Shown in pieces: positions 1 to 13,968 of a stretch of DNA of 64,000 bases; position 1 is the first letter of the stretch, and every line of letters starts with the position of its first letter. The notes beneath the pieces were generated by a model that was given only the letters and a program-made list of their open reading frames with translations, was not told where the DNA came from and did not search any database. Location: NCBI GenBank assembly GCA_035235625.1, contig CP141143.1:27724592-27788591 (forward strand), given 5' to 3'. The translations under genes were made by a program, and so were the position numbers. This DNA is from Saururus chinensis (Eukaryota > Streptophyta > Magnoliopsida > Piperales > Saururaceae).

Positions 1-2134
1 ACCGGTCTTTTTCTTATGCTCTTCTTTATTTATTCCAATTATACCAACACGTTGATGATGTTCTCAAACTTCTTAACAATGAAAATTTTTATTTTATTTG
101 GAGGGAAAAAAATCAGAAAATATTCAATGATGGCTGCTCCAACAAGTTTCATATCTTTAAAATTTATGAAACTAAAGTCTGCTTTGACAATATTTCTTCT
201 CCCCAACTTCATCATGTAGTGGGGATTTTCATTTTCTTAAGTCCCAATGGGGGATTTAATTTAGATATGATGTAATTGACTATTGTTATTTTCCCGCTTG
301 TGCATTAATGAAATTTTACCTTATCTAAAACAATATGGCACAATATCTTACAATAAAAATGAATAATCATTAGCATAATATTGCCGAGTACCATCCAAGT
401 CCATGCGTCTGAAACTGCACATTCCTTCAATAATATAATGCATAACTAAAAGTTGAAATTTCAAACTTCACAATGTCAATCCTACACGACTTGACTTTTA
501 GGGTGAAGTCGTTTACTACACCAAGCAACTAAAGTAAATTAATATGACTATAACAAGTTGTGATGTTTGTAGAGAGCATTGGTTTCCAGGAGAATTTAGT
601 TTTCAGCTTTGCACCTTTCTTTTATTTTATTTTTTTAAAATAGCATCGCACATATGTTAAACTGCTTTGTTCATCCACACCCATTTTAGACAAAAGGGCT
701 ACTTGAGGTTCCTTTAATTGTAATGGAAAAAATAAGTTATTTGATTTAATATAGCCTTGGCCTTTGTTGCTATGACATATCTAGTATGATCAATTTTTAT
801 GACTAAGGCTTGATGACTAATAATGGGAGCCCCCCACATCATCGGGAAAGTAGTGAGAAAGAAACTTGGGACCATGATCCAACAATTCTCAGGTTCCCCA
901 TCTCCAGATGTCCACTGGTCATGCAATATAATTATAATAAGTGGTTGAAAAAATATTTTTCATATGTTATTTGCCATAAATCAAATCTTGCTTCTCTTCT
1001 CTAGTTTTTTGTAATGAAAACACTACCGGGAGATGAGGCTGCCATCGAATTATGCTTAATGTCAAGATGTGCTACTTACTACCATCTTAAGACGCAGACT
1101 TCAAAGCAGCAACTTGCATGTAATTAAATAAAGACATTGAAACTGTAAAAAATTAATCATTAGCACCAAGAACCTACATACAAATAATCGGGATATGCCG
1201 TTGTGGAAAAGGAAGCTATATACCTAGAGAGTTTGAAACACGAGGGCACCCTTTCCAAGTTCAAACTATGGGTTGGTAGAGCAATCCAACTGAGAAGCAT
1301 GTGACATGTTAAAGGCAGCCACCACCACCCATAGGTTTCTCTTCCCATTGTTTGGGTAACATAGGCATTAGAATTGTTAATATCTATGTAGGAAATTGCA
1401 CCACTTGGTTGGTTAAGATTTCACATGCAGTTACGTGAACCAATGTGCATGGATATACGTAGAATAGGGTTACTACTTCAATGTATGTTTCAAGAGAAAT
1501 CGAAACATGAGACTGTTGTTCTTGATCATGTTTGGAATATGATTTAGTTAGGCTGGGATGTATGCTTAGTTTTGAATAAGCTCATTTAAGAAGCGCAGAA
1601 ATCCTAAAACGACATCGTTATTAGAATTGGATGTTTTTAATCTGTTAGTGCTCCTTTCTCATTTTAGAAAGGATTTCAAACTGATTGGAATGAATGCAAG
1701 TTATTTAAACTCAGCTTTACCGTCAGGGAAGTTGCCAAAGTTATGTCAATGTTAATGGAAGTCAAGGTTTGAAAAATGATCTTGTTTGGTGATTGTGCTA
1801 TGGTTGAAAAGCAACGGTAAGCTTCTTAATAACAACAAACGTTAAAAGATTAAATATTTTGTAACTGTCTTATCACATAAAAGATTGTTTCATGCATAAA
1901 ATAAAAGGACCATTGGACCAAGATTCCATGTAAAACTGGTTTGAACCAGTCGATTAACTTTCTAATGGCCGTATTGACCTGAAAATATTCCTCATTCCCA
2001 AATGGTTTAGTCCAAGTCAATAGAATATATTTAATGTATATAAGCCATTTCATTAGCCATGATAATAAATAAAATTGTACAAAGCATCTATATATGTTGG
2101 GGCCTTGCGGGCTCAATCATTATTATTTTAAGTA
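1..2134. other. Intergenic AT-rich DNA, no gene recognised
   Basis: Both strands hold only short ORFs of low-complexity or unrecognisable composition. I saw no exon with family motifs, no RNA gene and no clear terminal repeats. It is probably old, decayed intergenic sequence. Confidence 0.5.
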
Positions 2135-2337
2135 TTTTCTTTGTCCCATATTAATACGTTCATTTGGAAAAATAATATCCCATATTAATAGATCCATTTG
2201 GCTTAATTTAAGTGGCAGAGGACTTAAAAAAGCATCTGAGAAGCTAAATTTCTAACGTCTTAGCTGTTGCTGCTCCCACCATTCAATAAAAATTATTATT
2301 TTTTCAAAAAGAGCTATTAACATGGGACGAAGGAATT
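2135..2337. mobile_element. Stowaway-type MITE
   Basis: The ends are inverted: the left reads CTTTGTCCCATATTAATA, and the right is the complement of CTTCGTCCCATGTTAATAG. This is the Stowaway/Tc1-mariner MITE consensus (CTCCNTCCGTCCC). The length of about 200 bp and the inner 'ttaagtgg...cattcaataaaaa' block are shared with the copy at 20019-20218. TA dinucleotides lie close to both ends, but the exact ends are worn. It is non-coding and would have needed a mariner transposase in trans. Confidence 0.65.
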
Positions 2338-2940
2338 ATTTGTAGATGAATATATATCCGTAGGAAATAATAACATTGTACATATATACAGAAACAATTA
2401 AGTTTCATACCTTTAGCCTCTCCAAATTAATTTCCAAAGTGATGGTTGCAACTAGCAAAGCAATGGCTTAGATAGAGAAGGCTTGATATTTGCAGCCATT
2501 ATTATACCATGGTCAGTCCAAATGTTTGAAAGGTATTCTTTGTTTTTGTGGTCCAACATGTACCAGTGTTCCCAAAATAGTAGTACAGTACTGCCATTTA
2601 TGTACGGCGAGAGTGTTTTTTTAGGCGTAGGGTTTCTATTTTACTAATACTTGGAGCATAAAATAAGCATTAAGGACTTGCGAAGTCCAAAAGTAAGGAC
2701 CCTTGGAACTTGGTTCTACACTAATAGTCCATCTCCTTAACGCCGCATTTCAAAGCATCATCACATGGATGCCACAATTTACTTTGGTTCATGACCAGCC
2801 GCGTATGAAGAAGGAAACATGGTGTGACAGGCAACAAAGCTAAGATGTTTGTCTTGATTGTGTCCCGATTCAATGCAAGAATAAAATAATCCCAAATTGG
2901 ACCGGTTTAAGGTATTTCACATGTGTGATTATAATTAGTA

Positions 2941-3143
2941 TTTTCTCCGTTTTATATTAATAGCTACATTTAGAAAAATAGTAGTATTTTTATTGAATAT
3001 TAAAACGCAAATCTTTGACAAAGAAAACTAAGTTTATAACACTCTTTTTTAAGTACCCAAGTACTTAAATTAAATTAAATAAAATTATTAAAATAGAACA
3101 AATTTTTTAGCCAAATGGAACTATTAATTTGAGATGGAGGGAG
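2941..3143. mobile_element. Stowaway-type MITE with TA target duplication
   Basis: The left end, TTTTCTCCGTTTTATATTAA, pairs with the right end, CTATTAATTTGAGATGGAGG, as diverged inverted repeats. TA lies immediately outside both ends (2939-2940 and 3144-3145), which is the Stowaway target duplication. It is 203 bp long and non-coding. Confidence 0.75.
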
Positions 3144-3145
3144 TA

Positions 3146-3714
3146 AGAGTTATGAATCAGTATATTCCATAAAAGCTTAGGGAATTTTTTTTTTTAAACA
3201 CTAAACAGAAAGTTCTTGTTTCCCGCTTGCTTTAATTGATGGGAGTTCTCTCCCCTTTTACTTGATAAAAAAAAGTTCTATCAATTTATGCATGAGAGAA
3301 AAAAATACTTTTATTATGCATGTATAAATACTAAAAAAGAAGAGTTTTTTCCATGTTACCTTGCTAAAGAAGCCAATATTCCATATTCCCTTGATTTTAA
3401 ATACAAATGCTATATTACCTATTTTAGGACGAAACTACCCTTAGGTTTTAAATAAACCCACTACCCATACATATTGTAATAAATGAACATTAAAACAACG
3501 CGGTGCTATTCTGGTGGGGAGGATTGATCGGCGACACTCAAAAGTCGCCGGTAGGAGGTGACTAGTGGTGACTCACAGGCGAGTTTTGGTGTTCAGTAAA
3601 AACCTATTTTTTAACACTCCAGAGGCTGATCAGGGCTCCAAAGGCTTTATTTCGGTCCGATCACCCTTTAGATCCGATTGGTATTTGTATAAATTACAAC
3701 AAAGAGGTAGGAAA
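3146..3714. other. Non-coding flank before the MULE transposase gene
   Basis: AT-rich up to about 3480, then a GC-richer stretch around 3500-3610 with short inverted words (GGCGAC...GTCGCC). It may hold the left terminal region of the outer MULE, but I could not match it to an inverted copy near 13.9 kb, so the left end of that element is not fixed. Confidence 0.35.
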
Positions 3715-4109
3715 TGATGACGTGTATATATATGAAAAGGCATGGTTGATGAACATTGATCTGTCGGTTAGGTTTGGCAAGCTACTGCTTCAAGTCAAAG
3801 AACGACTTGTCGTCAACGGTAATGTGACTTTGAAGAATTTAATTCTATATTCCCAATCATCCATTATATATGAATTAGAAGACGATGAAGACCTACCATG
3901 AGTATTTTCCATTCATATGAAAGCAAATAAGGAGGTGTTATCATTGTATGTCGAGATGAAAGAGCCCGACAACGATGACAAATCACCATCAGTAGAAAGG
4001 AACTAGACATTCAATAGAGCTAAATCATCGGTGGTCGTAGCTCAGCCCAACTCTAACTTCGGAATGCAGATTAGAGTCAATGATACATAATTCACTTTTG
4101 AAACTATTA

Positions 4110-4395
4110 GGTAACAATGAATTTTAGATTACAAAATAGTGTACATTATCATGTACTCAAGCACACAATGTCTAACCTATCATGTTTAGTTCAAAGAATA
4201 TCGTGCTAAGAAAAAATATGATATTTATAATATCACATAACTAATAATGTGAAATATAAAAGCAATATAGCACTAATAAGATGACTTGTACACATATCGT
4301 GTTACCAATAACACGATATGATTTGTAAACATGTAACCGAATACACGATGTCAAGTTATATTGCATATTGATTAACACGTTAATATCCATTGCAG
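4110..4395 (+). repeat. MULE intron with palindromic ATCGTGTTA repeats
   Basis: The interval lies between two coding blocks of the MULE transposase and ends in TTGCAG, a good splice acceptor. It contains a perfect hairpin at 4293-4320: arms CATATCGTGTTA and TAACACGATATG around the loop CCAA. Weaker copies of the same words (ATCGTGCTA, TACACGATG, AACACG) are scattered through it. Similar copies occur in the other introns and 3' flank of the same element. Confidence 0.7.
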
Positions 4396-5214
4396 ATTGG
4401 GAGAACCGGGAGATTTGAACTCAACAAATCCATGTCATTCTTCTTACAACAATCCAGCGCCTACATAACCTATGATAGAAGTCATCAAACTGGATTAGAA
4501 GAAATATCGCTAACCATGGGTGTGATAAAGACTTCATTTGATAACTATGAATCCCCATACAGCCCTTGTAATTACGATGGCCAAGAATTTGAAGAAGTAT
4601 GGGGTGATGATCAATGGAACGAGAATGATATAATTGACATGGAGAGTATGTCTGACTACAAAGAATTCGGACATAGTGAGGTACCCAATAATTTTGACGT
4701 TGAGGCCAAGGCAGGTGGGAGACAATTGATGATCTCAACCTGTTGGAACTGAATATTGGTGACGGTGAGCTAATGACTCAAAGTTTGCAAGCAAAGGACT
4801 ACCAGAATGTACTCCAAATGGACGCACGTTTCCTAAGCATGTTACATTTTGAGAGGGTTTTGATCGACCTAGCAATAAAGGCGAATTTCACATATCATGT
4901 TGTGGATGAGAACAGGAATACGTATGCTACAAAGCGCTCTAATCAGTCTTGTAATTGGTACATAAGCACTTCAAAAATAGGAGATCACGTGACTATGATG
5001 AGGTTAGTGTCTGACCATTCGTGTGGAACACAAAGGAAGTTAACTGACCATTCTCTAGCATTGCACCTTTGGATTGCAAGAAAATGTTATGGGTTGTTTA
5101 AAGATTCAGTAGATATTACACCGATAATAATAGCAATTTATATTTTGAAGCACTAGGGTATAACTATGAACTACAAAAAATGTTGGCATGCAAGTAAAGA
5201 AAACTTATAAGATT

Positions 5215-5485
5215 CCTTGAATCGTGTGCTAAAAAACATGACATTTGAATATGATGTGTTATCAGGCACATGAGGCACTTACGGTCACATTTTCTTTCTA
5301 CATGACCTAATTACCTATCATGTTAACATGAACATGATGGTTACATGGTTCAGGTTTACAAAAACATGACTATGAATCTTGTCGTGTTATCGGAAACACA
5401 ATGTATTAACTTATCATATAATCTATATTAGAATGTTAATAACTTAATATTTGGTCATGCGGATAAAGTAGTGATTGATTTAATA
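5215..5485 (+). repeat. Second MULE intron with the same palindromic motif
   Basis: Sits between the MULE blocks NYKKCWHASKENL (about 5170-5210) and LPAYEIQIERINP (about 5510). It holds ATCGTGTGCTA, GTCGTGTTATCGGAAACACA and repeated ACATGA/TCATGT words. It reads as non-coding and I infer an intron, although the donor and acceptor are not certain. Confidence 0.55.
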
Positions 5486-6654
5486 TATGGGGACTAGGAA
5501 GAATCCTATCACATACTTCCTGCATACGAAATTCAGATAGAAAGGATTAATCCAAGAAGTGTAGTTGTTTCAATCAGATCATGTGATATTCTCAGACCTA
5601 TAGGGAGATATGATTTTAAAAGAGCCTTTTGGATGTTTGGGCCAGTTGCAAGAGCCTTGAGAAAAACATTGAGGTTAGTGCTGATGGTAGATGCGACTTT
5701 CTTAAAAGGAAAGTATCATGGTCAGCTATTGATAGCAATTGCACTAGACAAGAACAATAATATGTTATGTGTCATATTTGTAGTGATCGAGAATGAGTGG
5801 GAGAAAACATTGAGCTGGTTTCTTGAATTGCTTAGAAATAAATCCTTTTTTATCCTCTGATCAAGTTGGATACAATTGTTTCTGATATAATGAAGGGCTT
5901 GGCAAATGTTGTCAAACAATATTTTCCCTCTACACACCACGGATATTGCATAGTCACATGGCAGCAAATATGTTGGACAAATTCAAAGACAACTTCCTAA
6001 AGAACCAGCTCCATGTTGTAGCTAAAACTTTCAGACACACCATGTATATAAGATGAAGCAATGAATAGCATTAAAGAACATAATCCTCAAGCATTTTCTT
6101 GGCTAAATAAGATAGGTGCATAGCACTGGGCCAATGTTACATTTTCAAGAAAAAGATATGGAACACTCAGCTCAAACAGGTCTAAAAGTGCTAATTAAAT
6201 GCTCAAAAAAGCCACGTCAATGTCAATAACTCAATTAATTGAGCATATAAGGGAACCACACTCTTTGAGAAACATTGGACAGATGGAGAAAATATGACTG
6301 AAGAGTTAACTCCATTAACCCATAAACACATCAAAAGCAGAAGAGAAGAAGTAAAGAATGTGCATGTATTGTCGGTATCAATGTGCGAATTCTATGTTAA
6401 CTTGCTATATCACCAGGTATTATGCAATTGATATCTTGTGTATGTTCATACACTATTGTTCATCATGTGTAAATTTATCTATTAAAATAACACAATAGTT
6501 GTGATCAGAAGGATAGTGTTGATGGATCGTATTTTCGATAACACAACATTGATCATTTATTGTGTTCTCAATCACTTGATATTCATTGAACATGATGTTG
6601 TGAATCTGGTCCAACGTAGCTGCACATGTGGAAAGTTTCCCACTACAACAAAAA

Positions 6655-7200
6655 GGACTATTAGCAACGCATTTATGCATCACTAATAGTTTAGTAAACG
6701 TCGCTAATGACTATTAGCAACGTATAATAAACGTCGAAAAAAGTGTCATCGCTATTACATATTTGCGACGTATAACAAAAAACGTCGTTAATATGACCCT
6801 TTAGCGATGCATTTATGTGTGTCGCTAATAATTGACGCATTTATGATTATTAGCGACACATATATATGCGTCGCTAATAATAATTATTAACAACGCTTAT
6901 TTTCTAGCGTCGATAATTATGAATTATTAGTGACGCTTTTATATACGTCACTAATAGAATAACTATTTTAAAAAAAATTGAAAATAACTTATTAATGACG
7001 TATACATTAGTTATTAGCGACGCTTTTCTATACGTCACTAATAGATTAAAGTTTTTTTAAAAAATTCAAAGCGTTGCTAATATTATAATATTAAAAAATT
7101 ATAAATATAATAGCGGTACTTTTAAAGCGTTGCTAATACATTTTAAAATATTAAGAAAAAATTAGGGACGCATATAGATGAGTCGCTAAATATGATTTTT
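6655..7200. repeat. Left subterminal repeat block of the CACTA element
   Basis: More than ten copies of TTAGCGACG-like words in both orientations, often paired as small hairpins such as ATTAGCGACACATA with TATGCGTCGCTAAT. This arrangement is typical of CACTA subterminal transposase-binding arrays. Confidence 0.8.
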
Positions 7201-8430
7201 TTTAAAAAAAAAATTACCGGGTGGGTTGATGAACTCAAATAATGTTCAATTAAATGTTTTCAAATTTTGAATTGCAATCCTATTTTGTGTTAATTCATTG
7301 CTGATTTGGGTTATTTATATTTTGAATAAGTTAGTTGGACCTTAATTGAGTTTACATGTCTAAACAGGCTTTAACAAGATCCAAGTAGAAGAAGAAGTAA
7401 AGCCCATCTACCCAAAGTTATTTAAAAGTCAAAAATGGGCTCCTAAGGGTCTAAACATGCATAGAATTATCGAACACAACCTTGTGGACCCGTTGGATTT
7501 GAGATTTGCATCAAGAGAACTAAATTAGGAAAGAAGCTGATTCGGACAGATTGACACAGACTTAGTATTTCAACCATATATTTTTATGTATACTTTGGAT
7601 TGATGACTGTCGTGGTTACAGTGTCATTGGAAAGATGACTGTCGTGGTTACAAGTGTTATTTCAGGAAGAAATTCCAAATTCGGAAGATATATGGGTCGA
7701 ATCTGGCATGCAATCAGACAGCTAGTTAACTAACCCGAGGCAAACACATAGAAAATCTTTTTATTGATTATGATTAATACACATAAGGAAAGACAATGAG
7801 ACTGATTGGATATTTAAAGGAAGATTCAAATATACTTATTTGCTAAATAAATTACTGATTAATTTAGAATCTAATTATTGCTAAAGAAGCAACCAATCAA
7901 GCAATCAATCTCTTATTTCATCAATGGTTTCAAGTAAGTATTGTTTATTTGAAGTGATGTTTATTTAATATTGTTCTTCTTCTTATTTCTTTGTGATTTG
8001 GATACATAAGATGCTTGAAGGCTCTCCTTTTTTATCTTTTGTGATTTGGATACATAGAAATCCTTAAGAGACAATTGTTTTTATCCTTCATCTATCCAAA
8101 GCATTTCTATTTTTCTTTTTAATTTTAATGTTCATATCTTCTAGTTAGATAGAATTTTCATTTGATTCTAACTGAGATTACATGATACATGAAGAACATC
8201 ATTAGATGTTACAATGATCCTTAATGCCTTAGTATTTTCTCATCTTGATTTCTTAACTCTATATTGCCTCAATACTCTTCTACTCTTTCTTTCTTAGTTT
8301 TCCTTTCTCTATTTTTTTTCGTAATAGTTTTCTTTGTTGCACAAGGCTTTCTCTGTGGATCGACCTTGTCTACTACAATTGGCAAGTAAAACAAATCTGA
8401 ATTTGACTTCTTCATAGTCTTGTTTCAGAC
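7201..8430. other. AT-rich interior of CACTA, possibly LTR-derived
   Basis: No coding signal. A short direct repeat (GACTGTCGTGGTTACA) occurs twice near 7600-7650. The right end (about 8350-8400, GTGGATCGACCTTGTC then ACTACAATTGGCAAG) resembles the 3' end of the LTR/leader of some plant Ty3-type elements. I could not find matching ends, so an old LTR insertion is only a possibility. Confidence 0.3.
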
Positions 8431-9240
8431 GTAACTACATGGGTCACCAGGCCCACCGGGGAAGGGAGATGGGGGTCGGAGCAAGGGGGAGGTGGGGGAG
8501 TAGGGGGAGAGGGGGAAGAGAGGGGGTCCGGAGCAAGGGGGGAGAGGGGGAAGAGAGGGGTTCCGGAGCAAGGGGGAGGAGGGGAAGAGAGGGGGAGGAG
8601 GGGGAGGGGTGTCCAGAGCAAGGGGGAGGGAGCGGGAGGACGGCGGCGTCACGCCGCTGTCCTCTGGCGCCTCGCCCCACTCCCCGTACCCCCTCTCCCC
8701 GATTGCGCCCCCTCCTTCCCTCCCACACCCCCTCCTCTGAAAATCAGAGGAGGGAGGGAAGGAGGTGGGTGGAGCAGGGGGAGCTGGAGGATGGCGGCGG
8801 CGCCGTCCTCCCGGCCCCCACCCCCTCTCGGTCCCCCCTCTCCCCGGCTCCGCTTCCACCTCTGAAAATCAGAGGAGGGGGACTGGAGCAGGGGGGAGGG
8901 GACGATGGCGGCAATGCCGTCCTCCGACCATCCTCTCCCTTGCTCCGCACCCCTCCCCGCCCACCCTCTAAAAATCGGAGGAGGGGGACGGAGCAGGGGA
9001 GGGGGGGACCGGAGCAGCGGGGAGAGGGGGGCGGAGAACGGGGAGGGGTACCAGAGGGGGTGGGGGGGTCGAGGATGGTGCCACCCTGCCGACCTGAGGT
9101 CACCATGGAGGTGGGGAAGAGCGGAGGGGAGAATGGGGACTGGGAGGGATGAGGGGGAGGAGGAACCGGAGGAGGGGGGGGGGGGGCTGGAGGACAACGG
9201 GTCGGTGGGGAAAACCGGTGTGGGTATTTTAGAAGCGGGC
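8431..9240. repeat. GC-rich G-run minisatellite inside CACTA
   Basis: Units of GGAGCAAGGGGGAGAGGGGG type fill 8450-8640. They are followed by three longer units of roughly 110-120 bp, each with a small hairpin (CCTCTGAAAATCAGAGG or a variant) at about 8735, 8857 and 8961. All six frames are open because the sequence is low in A/T. The predicted peptides are Pro/Gly/Arg/Ser-rich low complexity, so I do not call a gene. Confidence 0.75.
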
Positions 9241-9284
9241 AGAATTTCGCCCGCGTATTATTTTTTTAAAATATATATATTATA

Positions 9285-9445
9285 GTGACGCTCTCATTGA
9301 GCATCGCTATTAGTACATGTAAGCAGCGGCATATAATTTATACATCGCTAATACACTATTGTATTAGCAACGTATACATATATATGTCACTAATATATGG
9401 TGTATTAGCGACGTATATATGTATACGTTGCTAATAACCATTTTT
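9285..9445. repeat. Internal third block of CACTA subterminal-type repeats
   Basis: TTAGCGACG / CGTCGCTAAT units like those at both ends of the CACTA element recur here in the middle. This suggests that the interior was built by a rearrangement or by insertion of a related element. Confidence 0.7.
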
Positions 9446-9459
9446 TAAATAAAATCTCT

Positions 9460-10245
<786 letters not shown>

Positions 10246-10260
10246 ATATTATAAATTATA

Positions 10261-11084
10261 GGGAAATTTATTTAAATAATAATTTTTAAAAAAATATTTA
10301 CCAATTCGGACCACTTTGGGAAATATTTCCCAAAGTGGTGTTGCTTTTTGCCACGTAGGCGCCAGCTAAGCAGCTGGCCCCTACATGGCTTTTTAAAAAA
10401 AAATTATGATTTCGTCCTTTAGAAGGACGAAATCAGTACTGTGTGTACTGATTCAGTACAATGAAATCAATAATGTGTACTGATTTCGTCCTTCCAAATG
10501 ACAAAATCAGTACTTCTCTTCCCTCTCTTCACTCTCTCTCTCCTCTCTCTCTCTCTTCACTCTCTCTCCTCTTTTCCTTCTCTCTCTCCTCTTTAAGAGA
10601 ATGAATAGAGAGAGAGTGGAGTGAGAGAGCGAGAGAAGAGAGAAGAGAGAGAAAGAGGAGAGAGAGAAAGAGAAAGAGGAGAGAGAGTGAAGAGAGAGAA
10701 AGGGGAGAGAGAGACAGTGAAGAGAGAAAGATGAGAGAAGAGAGAGTGAATAGAGAGAGAAAGAGGAGAGAAGAGAGAGAGTGGAGAGAGAAAGAGGAGA
10801 GAGAGTGAGGAGAGAGAGTGAAGAGAGAGAGAGAGAAGAGAGAGTAAATAGAGGAGAGAGAGAGTGAAGAAAGGGAAGAGAAGTACTGATTTTGTCCTTT
10901 GGAAGGACGAAATCAGTACATACTATTTATTTTGTCCTTTAGAAGGACATAATTAGTAGACAGTACTCACTTCGTCCTTCTAAATAATAAAATCATAAAA
11001 AAAACACCACGCCGGTGCCACGTAGCCAAAGTGGTCTGAATTAGTAAATAATTTTTAAAAAATTATTATTTAAATAAATTTCCC
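10261..11084. mobile_element. MULE-type palindromic element with perfect 9-bp target duplication
   Basis: The ends are exact inverted repeats starting GGGAAATTTATTTAAATAAT, flanked by a perfect 9-bp duplication TAAATTATA (10252-10260 and 11085-11093). The GGGAAA terminus and 9-bp duplication are Mutator-superfamily hallmarks. The inverted similarity continues for hundreds of bases through CCACTTTGG, CCACGTAG and GGACGAAATCAGTAC blocks. The centre (about 10520-10880) is a CT-rich half facing a GA-rich half. It has no coding capacity. It lies inside the CACTA element, so it is the youngest layer here. Confidence 0.9.
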
Positions 11085-11299
11085 TAAATTATATTTTAAA
11101 ATTAATAAGAAAATTTAAGAAATAAAATATATTATATCTAAATAGTAAAAGTTTAATCTATTATTAACACTACTTTTTATTAAAAATTTAATATTTATTT
11201 ATTATATATACAAATAGTGAATATTGAATAAAATATATATTATATTTAGGAAGTTTTTAGTTTTTAAAATTTTATTTATTATTTATTAAATAAAATTAA

Positions 11300-11705
11300 T
11301 TAATAAAGCTATTTGCGATGCTTGTAAATAAGCGTCGTTATTACTAATGCTATTTGCGAAGCTTATTTTAAAGCGTCACTAATCATTTAAAATTTTTATT
11401 TTTTTATTTTAAATTAATAACTAATATCAGGACTATTAGCGATGCTTGTGATAAGCATCGCTAATAGTTAATATTTTTTTTTTAGTTAAAATATATATCT
11501 TTTAGCGACGTTTGTATAAAGCATCACTAATATGATTTGATTAGTATTAGCAACACTTTAAACTGTGTCGCTAATATATGACGATTAGCAATGCATAATA
11601 AAATGTGTTGCTAATAGTTCACTTTTTTGCGACGCTTTTGTATGTGTCGCAAATAGTTGTTTTTAGCGACACTTAGGTTTGCGTCACTAATAAATGCATC
11701 GTTAA
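11300..11705. repeat. Right subterminal repeat block of the CACTA element
   Basis: Dense TTAGCGACG / CGTCGCTAAT words in both orientations up to the CACTA right terminus. They match the left block in sequence and spacing style. Confidence 0.8.
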
Positions 11706-12149
11706 TACTACATTTTGTTGTAGTGTCAACATCTAGGGCTACAGTGTAAATATGTAATTGCATCAATTGATCACAGACACTTCTATGTGTCTGACTACTA
11801 CGAAAAATGGTACTCAACTTAAACATATATAAGGACATATCGAGAGCCTTTATAGCCAACGACAGATAGGCACCACTGGGCACCGACTAGAGTTCTGCCT
11901 ACATTCTACCCACCTATCCCACTCATGTAGCAGGGGCGTCCACAAAAAAACCAGATAGTCACAACCAAAGGTCAAAGCATGCGGGCAGTTGGATCACAAC
12001 TACAAACGTTGTACCAGCACACAAGAGGACCCTCCAAATGTGGCTGATTGTCCAAGTACAAGCCAAAGTAGGGTGAATAAAAGAGTACGGAAATGACGTA
12101 AGGGGGACATCGATCGGGGTTGCCTTCCCCCCCTTTCTTTAGCAGATTG

Positions 12150-13965
12150 GAGGAAATGCCATTGTATAGTCATGTTCTTAGAAACACGATTTTTTTATGC
12201 CTCGTGTTATCGATGACATAACATAGTTAAGAATCATGATGTCGATAAAACGATATTTTGATTTTCTATTTGTAAACATTCTATATTGTATACATATCGT
12301 GTAATCAGAAACACAACCAAAGGGTTTACGTGTTACCAATTACACGATAAGAAAAAACTTTCAAGGAATATTATATTTTTCTTGCACTACGTGACACCAA
12401 TCACACGATATCATTAACGTTTTAATATTGATAACACGACAATAGCATTAAGTAAATGATCAATTTCTAAAGAGTGGCTCCAATTTTTGGTGATACCAAA
12501 GCGTCAGTCCAATTTCTGGCATAGCCTCCATAAGTCTGAATCACCAATTCGCGAGGAGTCATAACCAATTTCTGACGCATCCATTTCCGAATAAGAATTT
12601 ATAAATCAGCACCCCCTGTTACATCAAGTAACCATTCGACGTCCACTACCGGGAGAATGCTCGCCCGTGAAACTTCACTGTGGGGATGGATCGAACACAA
12701 TCCGTCTCCATGAACATAGTATGGTGAGCAATCTGGGCAAAATGCGGGGCCATCTGGACATTGAAATAATGCATGATCATGACTCGTCACCCTCCAAGGT
12801 GGATGAGTAGACCGGTGTGGTCCTTATCCGCTTATGAGGAGGATGACTCATAATCTGTCATTATTTCAATCTCCCATTTGTCTAATCACATTTTACCGGA
12901 TGGCTCACCAGGTTGTGATCAGAGAGACAGATATTGTACAATCTTCTTAAGATAAATTCAACTTTCATTGTCTATTGTATTGACTGGGTTTAAACCTTCA
13001 CTTGCAATTAGTGGTGGAGCAGCGCCTGCAAACCCTCCAATCAACAAATGTTGAAACTTCAAGACAAAAATGTATGATGAGACAGAAGGTGTACAATCTT
13101 CTATTTTCATAATTGCGATCGGTGAATGGATGGTGGTCTACTGATGTAATTTTTTGTTTTTTTTATTTTCTATAAAAAATAGTATCCTTTCCATATACTT
13201 AGGTCATTTTGTTTATGTAATGTACTTATCAAGTAATATTAATGAAAGAAAGTGTTCTTCCCTATAACTTTGACGTTCTGCTCTCCTATTTTGCAACACA
13301 TGAAATTGTTTCAAACCATGGTGTGTAACACTTTATCAGTGACACGACCTCATCAGGATGATCGTTTACTTGATTACACTGTATATAACATATTATACAC
13401 GACCTATTTTTAACTCGCATTATCTGTGAAACGATCAACATATTGTCGTGTTCTCAGTGACACGATCATCACACTAAAATGGCACGACCTAAATATACTT
13501 CATCTGATTGGTTAAATGACCAAATAGATGATCATCCTTTTTTAAACATGACATACATCAAGTCGCGTAGTTGCTTACACATTCGGCTACCAGAGATTAC
13601 ATTATGTAATGAATGGTCGTAAGATCGATGACACGACATACATCTTAGTGTGTTGTTGCTTACACGAGTTGTAACCTATCTTAGACAGTTAGCATGACTT
13701 CGTGTTAAGTGTCATGACTTATGTATATGCTTTGTGCTGATTACACGATATGTATCCTATGTTAGATGACCGAACATGAGTTTGTGTTAATAGTTACACG
13801 ACAGACGTAAAATATCATATTTGATTACACAATTGGCTACCATGGATTACACGATATTGAATGAAATTAAAACAGTTGAGGGAACTTTATAAAATGTGTA
13901 TTGTCATAGATGCCCAAAAAAACATGTTACAATTCATCAGATTCTGGATTGAATTCTTGACCAAT
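12150..13965. other. 3' flank of the outer MULE with palindromic motif clusters
   Basis: Two clusters (about 12160-12450 and 13310-13860) carry the same motif as the MULE introns. Examples are CGTGTTACCAATTACACG, CACCAATCACACGATAT and GTCGTGTTCTCAGTGACACG. The stretch between them (about 12470-13250) is ordinary sequence with one minus-strand ORF. I saw no clear right TIR before the LTR at 13969. Confidence 0.6.
12599..12790 (-). CDS. Unrecognised short ORF in the MULE 3' flank
   Basis: A 63-codon minus-strand ORF, convergent with the transposase gene, contains CPDGPAFCPDCSPYY, a Cys-rich piece that could be part of a zinc-binding fold. I do not recognise the family. It could be a remnant of a second MULE gene (MuDR carries a convergent second gene), a captured host exon, or chance. 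Nothing upstream or downstream extends it convincingly. Confidence 0.2.
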   Translation of the reverse strand: MTSHDHALFQCPDGPAFCPDCSPYYVHGDGLCSIHPHSEVSRASILPVVDVEWLLDVTGGADL

Positions 13966-13968
13966 TCA

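Noticed and set aside
714-1004. Overlapping ORFs on both strands near 0.8-1.0 kb
   Set aside because: Short, with no family motif and no matching exon nearby.
8412-9285. Overlapping long ORFs on both strands (up to 237 codons)
   Set aside because: They come from a G-run minisatellite in which stop codons are rare. Peptides are Pro/Gly/Arg/Ser low complexity, open in several frames at once.
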